From Thermoleophilia bacterium (GTDB lineage: Bacteria > Actinomycetota > Thermoleophilia > Gaiellales > Gaiellaceae): DNA of 64,000 nt. The first letter of the stretch is position 1; the number at the start of each line of letters is the position of its first letter. The notes beneath the pieces are model-generated. The model was not told the DNA's origin. It was given only the letters and a program-made list of their open reading frames with translations, and ran no database searches. The position numbers were made by a program, and so were the translations under genes. The DNA lies in the NCBI GenBank assembly GCA_020845695.1, contig JADLFG010000079.1:1-64000 (forward strand), given 5' to 3'. Positions 33,149-44,292 of this stretch are shown piece after piece.

Positions 33149-34159
33149 ATGGGCCACCGGCAGCTCAAGTACTACCAGGTGGGGAGCTTCGCGGTCGGGA
33201 ACCGGCTCGTGCCACCGGAGCATCGCTCCGTGCAGGCCGGCGTGGAGCGCACGAACTCGCTCACCTCGGGCCACCGCGCCTGCCAGGGCTGCGGCGAGGC
33301 CCTCGGCGCCCGCTACGCGCTCGACGCGGCCATGCGCGCGACCGGGAACCGGCTGATCGCGACGAACGCGACCGGCTGCCTCGAGGTCTTCTCGACGCCG
33401 TACCCGGAGACGTCGTGGCAGATCCCCTGGATCCACTCGCTGTTCGGGAACGCGGCGCCCGTGGCGACCGGCGTCGCCGCGGCCCTGCGAGCGAAGGGGC
33501 GCACTGACGTCCGCGTGGTCGCCCAGGGCGGCGACGGCGCGACGGTCGACATCGGCCTCGGCCCGCTCTCGGGCATGTTCGAGCGCAACGACGACGTGCT
33601 CTACATCTGCTACGACAACGAGGCGTACATGAACACGGGCGTCCAGCGCTCCGGCGCGACGCCGCCGGCGGCCCGCACGATGACGACGCAGGCCGTCGGC
33701 CCCGAGCCCGGCAACCGCTTCGGCCAGGGCAAGAGCGTGCCGCTGATCGCGATGGCCCACGAGATCCCCTACGTGGCGACGGCGACCGTCGCCGACCTCC
33801 GCGATCTCGAGTACAAGGCCGAGCGGGCGATGAGCTTCCGCGGCGCGCGCTACCTGCACGTCTTCGTCCCCTGCCCGCTCGGCTGGGGGAGCGCGTCCGC
33901 GGACACGATCCTGCTCGCGCGGCTCGCGAAGGAGAGCGGCCTCTTCCCCGTGCTCGAGGCCGAGCACGGCGAGGTCGTGGGCGTCTCGAAGATCCGCCGG
34001 CAGGTTCCGGTCGAGGAGTACCTGAAGCCGCAGCGGCGCTACGCCCACCTGTTTCGGCCGAAGCGACGTGACGACGTGATCGCCCGCCTGCAGGCGGGCG
34101 CGGACCGGAACATCGCGCGCTTCGGGCTGCTCGGCGACGGCGCGGAGGCCGGCCGGTGA
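33149..34159 (+). CDS. 2-oxoacid:acceptor oxidoreductase beta subunit
   Basis: Beta subunit, 336 residues, with the TPP diphosphate/Mg motif GGDGATVDIG ... YICYDNEAYMNTG and Fe-S cysteines in HRACQGCGEALGAR and TNATGCLEVF. The WIHSLFGNAAPVATGVAAALRAKG segment is typical. Starts 4 bp after alpha and shares GTGA with the next gene, so all four genes form one unit. Confidence 0.91.
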   Translation: MGHRQLKYYQVGSFAVGNRLVPPEHRSVQAGVERTNSLTSGHRACQGCGEALGARYALDAAMRATGNRLIATNATGCLEVFSTPYPETSWQIPWIHSLFGNAAPVATGVAAALRAKGRTDVRVVAQGGDGATVDIGLGPLSGMFERNDDVLYICYDNEAYMNTGVQRSGATPPAARTMTTQAVGPEPGNRFGQGKSVPLIAMAHEIPYVATATVADLRDLEYKAERAMSFRGARYLHVFVPCPLGWGSASADTILLARLAKESGLFPVLEAEHGEVVGVSKIRRQVPVEEYLKPQRRYAHLFRPKRRDDVIARLQAGADRNIARFGLLGDGAEAGR

Positions 34160-35784
34160 AGGAGCGCCCGTTCGCGATCACGCTCGACGTCGGCTCGAGC
34201 CTCGCCAACAAGACCGGCTCGTGGCGCACCGAGCGGCCCGTCTACGTCGAGCGGCTGCCGCCCTGCAACCACGCCTGCCCCGCGGGGGAGAACGTCCAGC
34301 GCTGGCTCTACCACGCCGAGGAGGGCGCCTACGAGGCCGCCTGGCGCCAGCTCGCCGAGGACAACCCGCTGCCGGCGATCATGGGGCGGGTCTGCTACCA
34401 CCCCTGCGAGACGGCCTGCAACCGAGGCGCGCTCGACGAGGCGGTCGGGATCCACGCGGTCGAGCGCTTCCTCGGCGACGAGGCGATCCGCCGCGGCTGG
34501 GAGCTGCCCGCCGGCGCGCCGGGCTCGGGCAAGCGCGTGCTCGTGGTCGGGTCGGGCCCGTCGGGTCTCTCGGCGGCGTACCAGCTGCGCCGGCTCGGCC
34601 ACGACGTGACGGTCATCGAGGCGGAGCAGGCGCCGGGCGGCATGATGCGCTTCGGGATCCCGAAGTACCGGCTGCCGCGCGACGTGCTCGACGCGGAGCT
34701 CGGCCGGATCTTCGCCGCCGGGGTGGCGCTCGAGACCGGGACGAAGGTGACGGGCGTGCTCGAGACGATGCGCGAGGGCGGCTTCGACGCCGCCTTCTTG
34801 GCCGTCGGCGCCCACCTCGCCAAGCGCACGTACGTGCCGGCCGGCGAGTCGGCCCACGTTCTCGACGCGCTCTCCGTGCTGCGCAGCATGGAGGGCGAGG
34901 AGACGCCGATGCTTGGCCGCCGGGTCGTCGTCGTCGGGGGCGGGAACACGGCGATGGACGTTGCGCGCACCGCGCGGCGACTCGGGGCGACCGACGCAAT
35001 CGTCGTCTACCGCCGCACGCGCGAGCGGATGCCGGCGCACGACTTCGAGATCGAGGAGGCGATCGAGGAGGGCGTCCACATGCGCTGGCTCTCGACCGTC
35101 GCCCACGCGGACGGCGGCCGCGTCCTGGTCGAGCGGATGGAGCTCGACGAGTCGGGCTTCCCGCAGCCGACCGGGGAGATCGAGGAGCTCGAGGCCGACT
35201 CGCTCGTGCTCGCGGTCGGCCAGGAGTCCGACCTCTCGCTGCTCGAGGATGTGCCGGGCCTCGAGATCGAGGACGGTGTCGTCCGGGTCGACTCGAGCAT
35301 GATGACCGGCCACCCGGGGCTGTTCGCGGGTGGCGACATGGTGCCGGCCGAGCGGACGGTGACGACCGGGATCGGCCACGGGAAGCTCGCGGCCCGCCAC
35401 ATCGACGCCTGGCTGCGGGGTACTGAGCACCGCCCGGCACCCGAGCCGGAGCTGGCCGCGTTCTCCCTGCTCAACACCTGGTACTACGCGGACGCGCCCA
35501 AGACGGTGCAGCCGCAGCTCGACCTCGTGCGTCGCCAGTCGACCTTCGACGAGGTGGTCGCGGGCCTCGACGAGTCGAACGCGCTCTTCGAGGCGCGCCG
35601 CTGCCTCTCCTGCGGCAACTGCTTCGAGTGCGACAACTGCTACGGCGTCTGCCCCGACAACGCCGTCATCAAGCTCGGCCCGGGACTCGGCTACGAGTTC
35701 GACCTCGACTACTGCAAGGGCTGCGGGATCTGCGTCAAGGAATGCCCCTGCGGCGCGATCAGGCTCGAGCCCGAGACGATCTAG
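34156..35784 (+). CDS. GltD-like flavoprotein fused to 2x[4Fe-4S] ferredoxin
   Basis: Electron-transfer subunit of 542 residues. The N-terminal Fe-S region (CNHACPAGENVQ and VCYHPCETACNRG) precedes an FAD-binding GXGXXG motif (VVGSGPSGLSAAYQL) and an NAD(P)-binding one (VVVVGGGNTAMDVART), as in GltD. The C-terminal 60 residues are a bacterial ferredoxin: CFECDNCYGVCPDNA and CKGCGICVKECPCGAI. In phenylglyoxylate:NAD+ oxidoreductase, GltD-like and ferredoxin subunits are separate; here they are one chain replacing the delta subunit. It predicts direct reduction of NAD(P)+ by the oxidoreductase. GTGA overlap with beta. Confidence 0.87.
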   Translation: MKERPFAITLDVGSSLANKTGSWRTERPVYVERLPPCNHACPAGENVQRWLYHAEEGAYEAAWRQLAEDNPLPAIMGRVCYHPCETACNRGALDEAVGIHAVERFLGDEAIRRGWELPAGAPGSGKRVLVVGSGPSGLSAAYQLRRLGHDVTVIEAEQAPGGMMRFGIPKYRLPRDVLDAELGRIFAAGVALETGTKVTGVLETMREGGFDAAFLAVGAHLAKRTYVPAGESAHVLDALSVLRSMEGEETPMLGRRVVVVGGGNTAMDVARTARRLGATDAIVVYRRTRERMPAHDFEIEEAIEEGVHMRWLSTVAHADGGRVLVERMELDESGFPQPTGEIEELEADSLVLAVGQESDLSLLEDVPGLEIEDGVVRVDSSMMTGHPGLFAGGDMVPAERTVTTGIGHGKLAARHIDAWLRGTEHRPAPEPELAAFSLLNTWYYADAPKTVQPQLDLVRRQSTFDEVVAGLDESNALFEARRCLSCGNCFECDNCYGVCPDNAVIKLGPGLGYEFDLDYCKGCGICVKECPCGAIRLEPETI

Positions 35785-36152
35785 GCCCGCTCGATCAGCT
35801 CGATCCGGTAGCCGTCCGGGTCGCGCACGAAGCAGAGCAGCGAGCCGCCCTCGCGCACCCGGTAGGGCGAGCGCTCCGGCTCGATCCCCTGCGCGGCGAG
35901 ACGCGCGAGCGTCGCGGCGAGATCGGTGACGGTCACGGCAATGTGTCCGTAGCCCGTGCCGAGCTCGTAGGCGCCGACACCGAAGTTGTAGGTCAGCTCG
36001 AGCCGGTCTCCGTCGCCGGGCAGGCCCATGAAGATGTTGATCGCCTCCTCGCGGATCGGCAGCCGGCGGCGCTCCTCGAAGCCGAGCGCCTCGTAGAACG
36101 CGACCGACCGGTCGGGGTCGGTGATCCGGTAGCAGGTGTGGACGAGCTCCAC
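35781..36152 (-). CDS. glyoxalase I-like VOC metalloprotein
   Basis: VOC-fold protein of 123 residues matching glyoxalase I. The four metal ligands align with those of E. coli GloA: His5 (VHTCYRI), Glu52 (LELTYN), His70 (YGHIAVTV) and Glu118 (YRIELIE). It should isomerise the hemithioacetal of methylglyoxal and a thiol cofactor. GTG start 6 nt after TACGCT on this strand. Its stop overlaps that of the converging ferredoxin fusion. Confidence 0.85.
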   Translation of the reverse strand: MELVHTCYRITDPDRSVAFYEALGFEERRRLPIREEAINIFMGLPGDGDRLELTYNFGVGAYELGTGYGHIAVTVTDLAATLARLAAQGIEPERSPYRVREGGSLLCFVRDPDGYRIELIERA

Positions 36153-36158
36153 GCGGGG

Positions 36159-36164
36159 AGCGTA
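36159..36164 (-). promoter_or_regulatory. -10 box of glyoxalase gene
   Basis: TACGCT on the minus strand, 6 nt before the GTG at 36152. It lies just before the stop codon of the upstream MFS gene (36167-36169), on the glyoxalase side. Confidence 0.5.
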
Positions 36165-36166
36165 GC

Positions 36167-37360
36167 TCAGGCGTGACTCGCCAGCAGCAGCGCCGCCCGG
36201 CGCGGGTTGGGGGCGAACGCGAGCGGTACGAGCGCGGCCAGCGTCGCGACCCCGCCGAGCACGAACATCGAGCGGTAGCTGTCGGTGACGGCGATCGTCC
36301 AGCCGGCAACCGGCAGCGCGACGATCGCCGCCGCCGCGCGCAGGGAGAAGTAGAGCGCCGTGTACCCGCCGGCCTCCCCGCGCGGGATCAGGGCCGCGAA
36401 GAGCGAGTAGCCGAGCGTCGAGATCAGCCCGAAGCCGATCGCGGCCGGCAACACCGACAGCGACACCATCACGAGCCGCGTCGAGGCGGCGATCGCGAGG
36501 AAGCCGAGGCCCATCAGCGCGACCCCGACCACCAACAAGGGCTTGTGCCAGCGCGGCCCGCACAGGCGGCCCGAGAGCGCCATCGCCACGCCCGAGACGA
36601 CCGCGAACGCCGCCAGCCAGAGCGAGGCGACACCGGTGCCGAGCCCGAGCTCGTTCTTCGCGTAGAGGATGAAGAAGACGGGCAGCGACGCGTAGCCGAG
36701 CACCCAGAGGATCTCCGCGGCCAGCATCGCCCGCACCCCGGGCCTGACCATCGCGCTACGGTAGAAACGCATCAGCCGCGGGTGCCGCCGCCGGTGGGCC
36801 ACCTCGCCGATCAGGACCGACACCGGCACGAAGCGAAGCGTCGGCCAGGCGAGCAGGGGCATCGCCACCGCCGCGAGCACGAACGGCGCCCAGGTCGCCA
36901 GCTCGGTCAGGGCGCCGCCGGCGACGAGCCCGAGCAACGCGCCGCCGAGCATCGCCACCTCCTGCGCCCCGTTGCCCCGCGTGTGCCCGCCGGTCCTGAA
37001 GCAGTCGTGGACGAGCGCCCGGTGAACGGTCGTGACGACGTTGACGCCGATGTAGGCGACGAGCCCCGCGAGCGAGAGCACGAGGAACGAGGAGCCCGAG
37101 CCGAGCGCGACCGCGCCGAGCCCGAGCGCCGTCAGCAGGCTGCCGCCGAGGATGAAGGGACGGCGGCCCTGGTGGTCCGTGTGACGCCGGTCGCTCCAGA
37201 AGCCGACCGAGAGCGGGACGGCGAAGCCCGCGAGCGAGTTGACGATCATGACCGAGCCGATCAGACCCGGCGCCTGCTTCACCTCCGCGAGCAGCACGGG
37301 CAGGTACGTGGTCGCGACCGTGCGCACGAGGCCGGCGCCGGCGGCCGCCGCGGCGAACAC
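36167..37360 (-). CDS. MFS transporter
   Basis: Major facilitator superfamily permease of 397 residues with about eleven to twelve hydrophobic helices. The loop after the second helix reads GFWSDRRHTDHQGRRPFILGG, resembling the MFS signature and the RRPF motif of sugar-type (GPH-like) carriers. GTG at 37360 is the only canonical start near the N-terminus; the first helix looks slightly short, so the true start may use an upstream non-canonical codon. Substrate unknown. Confidence 0.8.
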   Translation of the reverse strand: MFAAAAAGAGLVRTVATTYLPVLLAEVKQAPGLIGSVMIVNSLAGFAVPLSVGFWSDRRHTDHQGRRPFILGGSLLTALGLGAVALGSGSSFLVLSLAGLVAYIGVNVVTTVHRALVHDCFRTGGHTRGNGAQEVAMLGGALLGLVAGGALTELATWAPFVLAAVAMPLLAWPTLRFVPVSVLIGEVAHRRRHPRLMRFYRSAMVRPGVRAMLAAEILWVLGYASLPVFFILYAKNELGLGTGVASLWLAAFAVVSGVAMALSGRLCGPRWHKPLLVVGVALMGLGFLAIAASTRLVMVSLSVLPAAIGFGLISTLGYSLFAALIPRGEAGGYTALYFSLRAAAAIVALPVAGWTIAVTDSYRSMFVLGGVATLAALVPLAFAPNPRRAALLLASHA

Positions 37361-37431
37361 GAGGAAGTAGGCGAGCCCGCGACGGGGAACAGATCCGGGC
37401 TCGCTAGAGACGGCGCACCTCGCGCGGAAGC

Positions 37432-37618
37432 CTAGCCGCTCGGGCCGCCGTCACCGTCCAGGTCACCCTCGACGAGCCCGAACGAACCGCCCCTCGTCGT
37501 GCGGGTCGGCGGCGAGCAAGTCGGCCACCTCCGGCCGGGCGGCGGGCGCGAGCAGGAACGGCAGGTCGCCCTCGGTCGCGCGGCGAAGCCGCAGGCCCTC
37601 GCCAGCGACGACCGTCAT
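37432..37618 (-). pseudogene. truncated, frameshifted GNAT acetyltransferase remnant
   Basis: An ATG at 37618, overlapping the stop of the EamA gene (ATGA), opens MTVVAGEGLRLRRATEGDLPFLL, the N-terminus of a GNAT protein. The frame ends at codon 52. Shifting one frame within GGGGCGG continues with GSFGLVEGDLDGDGG and then stops. Only about a third of a normal GNAT remains. A remnant is more likely than a real small protein, though a base error could contribute to the frame break. Confidence 0.6.
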
Positions 37619-38511
37619 GCGGCCACCCGCCGGCGGCGGACGAGCCCCGAGCCGAGCCCGACGCCGCCCAGGATCAGGCCGAGCCCGAGCAGGGCGGCCA
37701 GCGTCAGCGGCTCGCCCAGGAAGACGCTCCCGTAGAAGAGGGCGAAGGCGGGCAGCAGGTAGGTCACGAGCGAGGAGCGCGACGAGCCGTAGCTCGTCAC
37801 GAGCCGGAAATGGACGAGGTAGGCGACCGCCGTGCCGGCGGTGCCAAGCAGGGCGACCGACCCGAGCGTCTCCCAGCCGGGTAGCCGTCCGGGCAGCTGG
37901 GCGAGCCCGAACGGGAGGATCAGGAACGCGGCCGTCGTGACCGCGACCGTCGCGAGCACGAGCGGGGCCGTGCGCGTGAAGTGCCGCTGCGTGAACAGGT
38001 TCGCCCACGCGTAACAGAGCGAGGAGAGGACGACCGAGAGCGTGCCCGCGACCGCCCACCAGCCGCCGCCCGGGTGAAAGCCGGTCAGCACGCCGACGCC
38101 GACGAGCCCGGCGAGGATCCCGACGAGACGCAGACCCCGCGAGCGCTCGCCGGGGTTGAGCCGGATCGCGAGCACGGCGACGAAGATCGGCACTGTCGAG
38201 TTCGCAATCGCGGCCACGCCCGAGTCGACGTGCTTCTCGCCCCAGGCGATCAGCCAGAACGGGAGCGCCGCGTTGACGAGCCCCAGCACGAGCCCGCGAC
38301 GGCCGACCTCGCGCGCCCCCTCGAGCGCGCCGCGCCAGCCGGCCTGGGCGAGCAGAATGGCGATGAGAACGGCGGCGGCGAGGAAGAGGCGAAGCGTCAT
38401 CATCGCCGCCGGCTCGAGCTCGTGGAGCGCGATCTTGATCAGCATGTAGGAGGCGCCCCAGAGCGAAGCCAGGAAGAGCAGCAGCGGCAGGTACCCGCGG
38501 TGCACCCGCAT
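37615..38511 (-). CDS. EamA/DMT-family transporter
   Basis: Drug/metabolite exporter of 298 residues with ten hydrophobic helices in two EamA repeats (about 7-135 and 145-285). Typical motifs are SLWGASYMLIKIAL in helix 1, ALPFWLIAWGEKHVDSGVAAI between helices 3 and 4, and LPAFALFYGSVFLGE in helix 9. Export of metabolites or amino acids is the usual role. Its end overlaps the GNAT remnant by four bases. Confidence 0.87.
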   Translation of the reverse strand: MRVHRGYLPLLLFLASLWGASYMLIKIALHELEPAAMMTLRLFLAAAVLIAILLAQAGWRGALEGAREVGRRGLVLGLVNAALPFWLIAWGEKHVDSGVAAIANSTVPIFVAVLAIRLNPGERSRGLRLVGILAGLVGVGVLTGFHPGGGWWAVAGTLSVVLSSLCYAWANLFTQRHFTRTAPLVLATVAVTTAAFLILPFGLAQLPGRLPGWETLGSVALLGTAGTAVAYLVHFRLVTSYGSSRSSLVTYLLPAFALFYGSVFLGEPLTLAALLGLGLILGGVGLGSGLVRRRRVAA

Positions 38512-38546
38512 GAGGCTAGCTGCTCCGCTCGGTCGGGCCCGACCGC

Positions 38547-38552
38547 TAGACT
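38547..38552 (+). promoter_or_regulatory. -10 box upstream of purL
   Basis: TAGACT lies 12 nt before the TTG at 38565 and 5 nt before an out-of-frame GTG at 38558 that encodes only seven codons. Confidence 0.4.
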
Positions 38553-38564
38553 GGACGGTGCCCC

Positions 38565-40706
<2,142 letters not shown>

Positions 40707-40708
40707 CC

Positions 40709-42109
40709 GTGTGCGGCATCTTCGGCATCCACGCGCCCGACCGCGATGTCGCTCGCCTCGCCCACTTCGGCCTGCTGGCGCTCCAGCACCGCGGCCAGGA
40801 GTCGGCCGGGATCGCCGTCTCCGACGACGGCCACCTGATGGTCCTGCGGGAGATGGGACTCGTGGCGCAGGTGTTCACGGAGGAGCGGCTGCGCGGGCTC
40901 GCGGGCCAGGCGGCGATCGGCCACACCCGCTACTCGACCACCGGCTCGACCATGTGGACGAACGCCCAGCCGTCCGTCCAGCACGGGAACGGCCGCGCGG
41001 TCGCGCTCGGCCACAACGGCAACCTGACGAACACGAGCGAGCTGCGAGCGGAGCTCGTCGCCTCGGGCGCCCGCCTGCGCTCGACCTCCGACACCGAGGT
41101 GATCGCGGCGATGATCGCCCGCGACGAGCGGCCGCTCGAGGAGGCGGTGGCGGCGACGATGAGCCGGCTCGACGGCGCCTACTCGATCGTGCTGCTCTCC
41201 GAGGGCAAGCTGATCGGGTTCCGCGACGCCGACGGGATCCGGCCGCTCGCGCTCGGCCGCCTCGACGGCGACTGGCTACTCGCATCGGAGTCCTGCGCGT
41301 TCGACCTGCTCGGCGCCGAGCTCGTCCGCGAGGTCGAGGCGGGCGAGCTCGTCGTCATCGACGCCGACGGCTGCCGCTCGCTGCGGGCGCTCGAGCCGCG
41401 CGGACACGGCGCGCTCTGCATCTTCGAGCTGATCTACTTCGCCCGGCCCGACACCCGCCTCGCCGGAATCGAGCTGCACGGCGCGCGCGTCCGGATGGGC
41501 GAGCGGCTGGCGCGCGAGGCCCCGGTCGAGGCGGACGTCGTGATCCCCATCCCGGACTCCGGCACGCCGGCCGCGATCGGCTACGCGCGGGCGAGCGGGA
41601 TCCCCTACAGCGAGGGCCTGATCAAGAACCGCTACGTCGGGCGCACGTTCATCCAGCCCGACCAGGCGATGCGCGAGCACGGGATCCGCACGAAGTTCAA
41701 CGCGCTCGACGAGCTGGCCGGGCAGCGCGTCGTCGTCGTCGACGACTCGATCGTCCGCGGCACGACCACCCGCAAGATCGTCGGGATGCTGTTCGAGGCG
41801 GGCGCGACCGAGGTCCACGTGCGCGTCTCCTCGCCGCCGATCGTGGCGCCCTGCTTCTACGGGGTCGACATGGCGACCCGGGGCGAGCTCGTGGCCGCGA
41901 CCCGCTCGGCCGAGCAGATCCGCAAGCTGCTCGGCGCGACGACGCTCGCCTACCTCTCGCTCGAGGGGCTCCAGGAGGCGACGCTGCGGCCGGAGGGCAC
42001 GATGTGCCGCGCCTGTCTGACGGGCGACTACCCGACGCGCGTGCCCGAGAACGGGGAGCTTGCGAAGCTCCGCTTCGAGCGGCGCCCGGCAGCCGCTCCC
42101 AGAGGCTAG
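40709..42109 (+). CDS. purF: amidophosphoribosyltransferase
   Basis: PurF, 466 residues, the first committed enzyme of purine synthesis (PRPP plus glutamine to phosphoribosylamine). GTG-TGC start exposes Cys2 as nucleophile without a propeptide. The glutaminase half has LQHRGQESAG and GHTRYSTTG, the PRPP loop is VVVVDDSIVRGTTT. Four cysteines matching the B. subtilis [4Fe-4S] ligands are present (ALCIFELIYF, APCFYGVDM, TMCRAC). Two bases separate it from purL. Confidence 0.95.
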   Translation: MCGIFGIHAPDRDVARLAHFGLLALQHRGQESAGIAVSDDGHLMVLREMGLVAQVFTEERLRGLAGQAAIGHTRYSTTGSTMWTNAQPSVQHGNGRAVALGHNGNLTNTSELRAELVASGARLRSTSDTEVIAAMIARDERPLEEAVAATMSRLDGAYSIVLLSEGKLIGFRDADGIRPLALGRLDGDWLLASESCAFDLLGAELVREVEAGELVVIDADGCRSLRALEPRGHGALCIFELIYFARPDTRLAGIELHGARVRMGERLAREAPVEADVVIPIPDSGTPAAIGYARASGIPYSEGLIKNRYVGRTFIQPDQAMREHGIRTKFNALDELAGQRVVVVDDSIVRGTTTRKIVGMLFEAGATEVHVRVSSPPIVAPCFYGVDMATRGELVAATRSAEQIRKLLGATTLAYLSLEGLQEATLRPEGTMCRACLTGDYPTRVPENGELAKLRFERRPAAAPRG

Positions 42110-42124
42110 CCCCGCCGGCAGGAA

Positions 42125-42138
42125 GGGCCTCGGCCCTA
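42125..42138. terminator. short hairpin between purF and cupin genes
   Basis: AGGGCC and GGCCCT arms around a TC loop lie between the converging stops of purF and the cupin gene. A weak bidirectional terminator is possible. Confidence 0.35.
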
Positions 42139-42678
42139 CGCCAGGGGGTCGGGCAGGTCGCCCTCGCGGTAGGAGGCCTCGACCCAGGCGGGAAACGGCG
42201 CGTACGCCTCGGCCGCGGCCGTGGTCTCCCGCTCGACCGCGGCACCGTGGCGCGCCGCCGCCGGCTCGGGCGGGTAGCGCAGCGGCACCTCCGGCCGGCG
42301 AGCGCCGGCCATCAGGATCCCGCAGGGCCCGGAGCCGGCGCCGACGAAGACGTGGCCGGTCGCCGGCGGGCAGTGGACGAAGTCCCAGGCGCGCAAACGG
42401 CGCTCCTCGCCCTCGATCACGAGCAGGCACTCGCCGAAGAGCACGAGGAAGTCCTCCTGCGCGCCCTCCCCGTGGTAGAGGCAGGCCGACTGCCCCGGGT
42501 CGAGCACGTGGACGTTGATGCCGAGCTCGCCGAAGCGCGCGTCTCCCTCGAACTCGCAGAGGGCTCCGAACGCCTCGTTGCGCCACCAGCGCGCCGCTCG
42601 GGCGTTGACGACGAACCAGCCGTCGCCGTCGGGGACGAGACCGTGGTCGGTGCGGACGAGCGCCGCCTCGCGGGTCAT
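42136..42678 (-). CDS. cupin-domain protein of the CoA-ligase operon
   Basis: Cupin of 180 residues with two visible barrel motifs: LDPGQSACLYHGEGAQEDFLVLFGE and WDFVHCPPATGHVFVGAG. The N-terminus includes WFVVNARAARWWRN, and the C-terminus is a proline-rich tail ending near YAPFPAWVEASYREGD. Overlaps the CoA ligase stop by ATGA, so it is the last gene of that operon. A small-molecule isomerase, oxygenase or binding role is possible; none can be chosen. Confidence 0.78.
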   Translation of the reverse strand: MTREAALVRTDHGLVPDGDGWFVVNARAARWWRNEAFGALCEFEGDARFGELGINVHVLDPGQSACLYHGEGAQEDFLVLFGECLLVIEGEERRLRAWDFVHCPPATGHVFVGAGSGPCGILMAGARRPEVPLRYPPEPAAARHGAAVERETTAAAEAYAPFPAWVEASYREGDLPDPLA

Positions 42679-44264
42679 CGCTTGCTCCCTGCCGCCGCGC
42701 GCCGGCCCGGGCCGGCGCGCAGCTCGTCGCGGACGAGCGCCCGCTGGATCTTCCCCGTCGGCGTCTTCGGCAGCGCGGAGACGACTTCGATCCGCCGGGG
42801 ACGCTTGAAGCCGGCGAGGCGGGCGCGGCAGTGCTCGGCCAGCGCCTCCGGGTCGGCACAGCTCCCGGGCGCCTCGACGACCCGCGCCACCGGCTCGGTC
42901 AGCCCGTCGGGGCGGCGCTCGCCGACGACGACGGCCTCGAGCACGTCGGGGTGCTCGGCCAGCACCGCCTCGACCTCTGCCGGCGCGACCCACTCCCCGC
43001 CAACCTTGAACATGTCGTCGCAACGGCCGAGGTAGGCGTAGGCGCCGGCTTCCGAGCGCACGTACATGACGCCGCTCGCGAACCACTCCCCCCGGAACGC
43101 CCGGCGGGTCTCGGCCGTGCGGCACCAGTAGCCGGTCGCGGCCGTCTCCCCGGCCACGAGCAGCTCGCCGGGCTCCCCCGCGGCCACGGGCCGGCCGCTC
43201 TCGTCCACGAGCTCGATCCGGTAGCCCCCGACCGGTGTCCCGGTCGTGTCCGGCCTGGCCTCGCCGGGGCGATTCGAGACGTAGATGTGGAGCAGCTCGG
43301 TCGAGCCGATCCCGTCCAGGATCTCGACGCCGAAGCGCTCCCGGAAGCGGCGGAAGAGCTCGCCCGGGAGCGCCTCGCCGGCCGAGACGGCGAGGCGCAC
43401 CGACTCGAACGTCTGCGGCGCCAGCCCGGCCCGCAACAGCGCCGAGTAGAACGTCGGCACGGCGTAGAAGAGCGTCGGGCGCTCGCGCAGCACGAGCTCG
43501 GCGACGAGCTCGGGCGCCGGTGGCCGCGCCGGCTCGAGGATCGCGGTCGAGCCGGAGGCGAGCGGGAACGCGAGCGAGTTGCCGAGCCCGTAGGCGTGAA
43601 AGAGCGGCGCGACCGAGAGCGAGCGGTCGTCCGGGCCGATCCCGAGCACCTCGCGGGCGTACCCAGCGGCGATCTGGCGCAGGCCGCCGTGGCGGTGCAT
43701 CGCGAGCTTCGGCTTCCCGGTCGTGCCGGAGGTGCAGAGCCAGAACGCGGGCGACTCCTCCCAGGTCGGGTGGGCGTTGCCGTCCGCGGGGTCCCCGGCC
43801 CCGGTCAGCTCGGCCCAGGCTCGGGTGGCGACGCGCGGGAGCGCGGGCGGCTCGCCGCCGCAGAAGGCGAGCAGCTCGAGCTCGGGCGCCCCTGCGGCGA
43901 GGTCGCCGGCGATCCCGGCCCGCGCGGCGGAGAGGAGCGCGACGCGGGCCCGCGTCTCGGCAACGATGGCGACGAGGTCGCGGGCGGGCAGGAGCGCGTT
44001 CAGCGGCACCGGCACCGCGCCGATCCGCAGCGCGCCCAGGAAGGCCGCGACGAGGTCGGCGCCGTCGGGGAGCACGAGCACGACCCGCTCCTCGGGCCGG
44101 ACCCCGGCGCCCCGCAGCGCGGCGGCTGCCGCGCGCACGAGCGCGAGCAGCTCCTCGTACGTGACGCCGGCGCCGCGCTCGCGCAGGGCGACGTGGCCGC
44201 CGCGGCCGGACTCGACCTGGCGGTCGACGAGATACTCGCTGACGTTGAAGCACGTGCGCGTAAC
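42675..44264 (-). CDS. benzoate-CoA ligase family acyl-CoA synthetase
   Basis: AMP-forming CoA ligase of the benzoate-CoA ligase family, about 525 residues. N-terminal FNVSEYLVDRQVESGRGGHVAL is a family hallmark. Adenylation motifs are LCTSGTTGKPKLAMHRHGG (P-loop), GIGSTELLHIY, TGYW and YLGRCDDMFKVGGEWVAP, with the catalytic Lys in KTPTGKIQR. No ATG, GTG or TTG exists in frame near the homologous N-terminus; the only one upstream is at 44426, deep inside the preceding gene. The end coordinate given is therefore an estimate at a GTT codon. It would activate an aromatic or other carboxylate. Confidence 0.82.
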   Translation of the reverse strand, partial: VTRTCFNVSEYLVDRQVESGRGGHVALRERGAGVTYEELLALVRAAAAALRGAGVRPEERVVLVLPDGADLVAAFLGALRIGAVPVPLNALLPARDLVAIVAETRARVALLSAARAGIAGDLAAGAPELELLAFCGGEPPALPRVATRAWAELTGAGDPADGNAHPTWEESPAFWLCTSGTTGKPKLAMHRHGGLRQIAAGYAREVLGIGPDDRSLSVAPLFHAYGLGNSLAFPLASGSTAILEPARPPAPELVAELVLRERPTLFYAVPTFYSALLRAGLAPQTFESVRLAVSAGEALPGELFRRFRERFGVEILDGIGSTELLHIYVSNRPGEARPDTTGTPVGGYRIELVDESGRPVAAGEPGELLVAGETAATGYWCRTAETRRAFRGEWFASGVMYVRSEAGAYAYLGRCDDMFKVGGEWVAPAEVEAVLAEHPDVLEAVVVGERRPDGLTEPVARVVEAPGSCADPEALAEHCRARLAGFKRPRRIEVVSALPKTPTGKIQRALVRDELRAGPGRRAAAGSKR

Positions 44265-44292
44265 TCGATCCTGGCCGCGCGGGCGGCGCGCG

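Noticed and set aside
31314..35784. Reading the operon as pyruvate:ferredoxin oxidoreductase specifically
   Set aside because: Motifs show only the 2-oxoacid oxidoreductase superfamily; the substrate cannot be assigned by eye.
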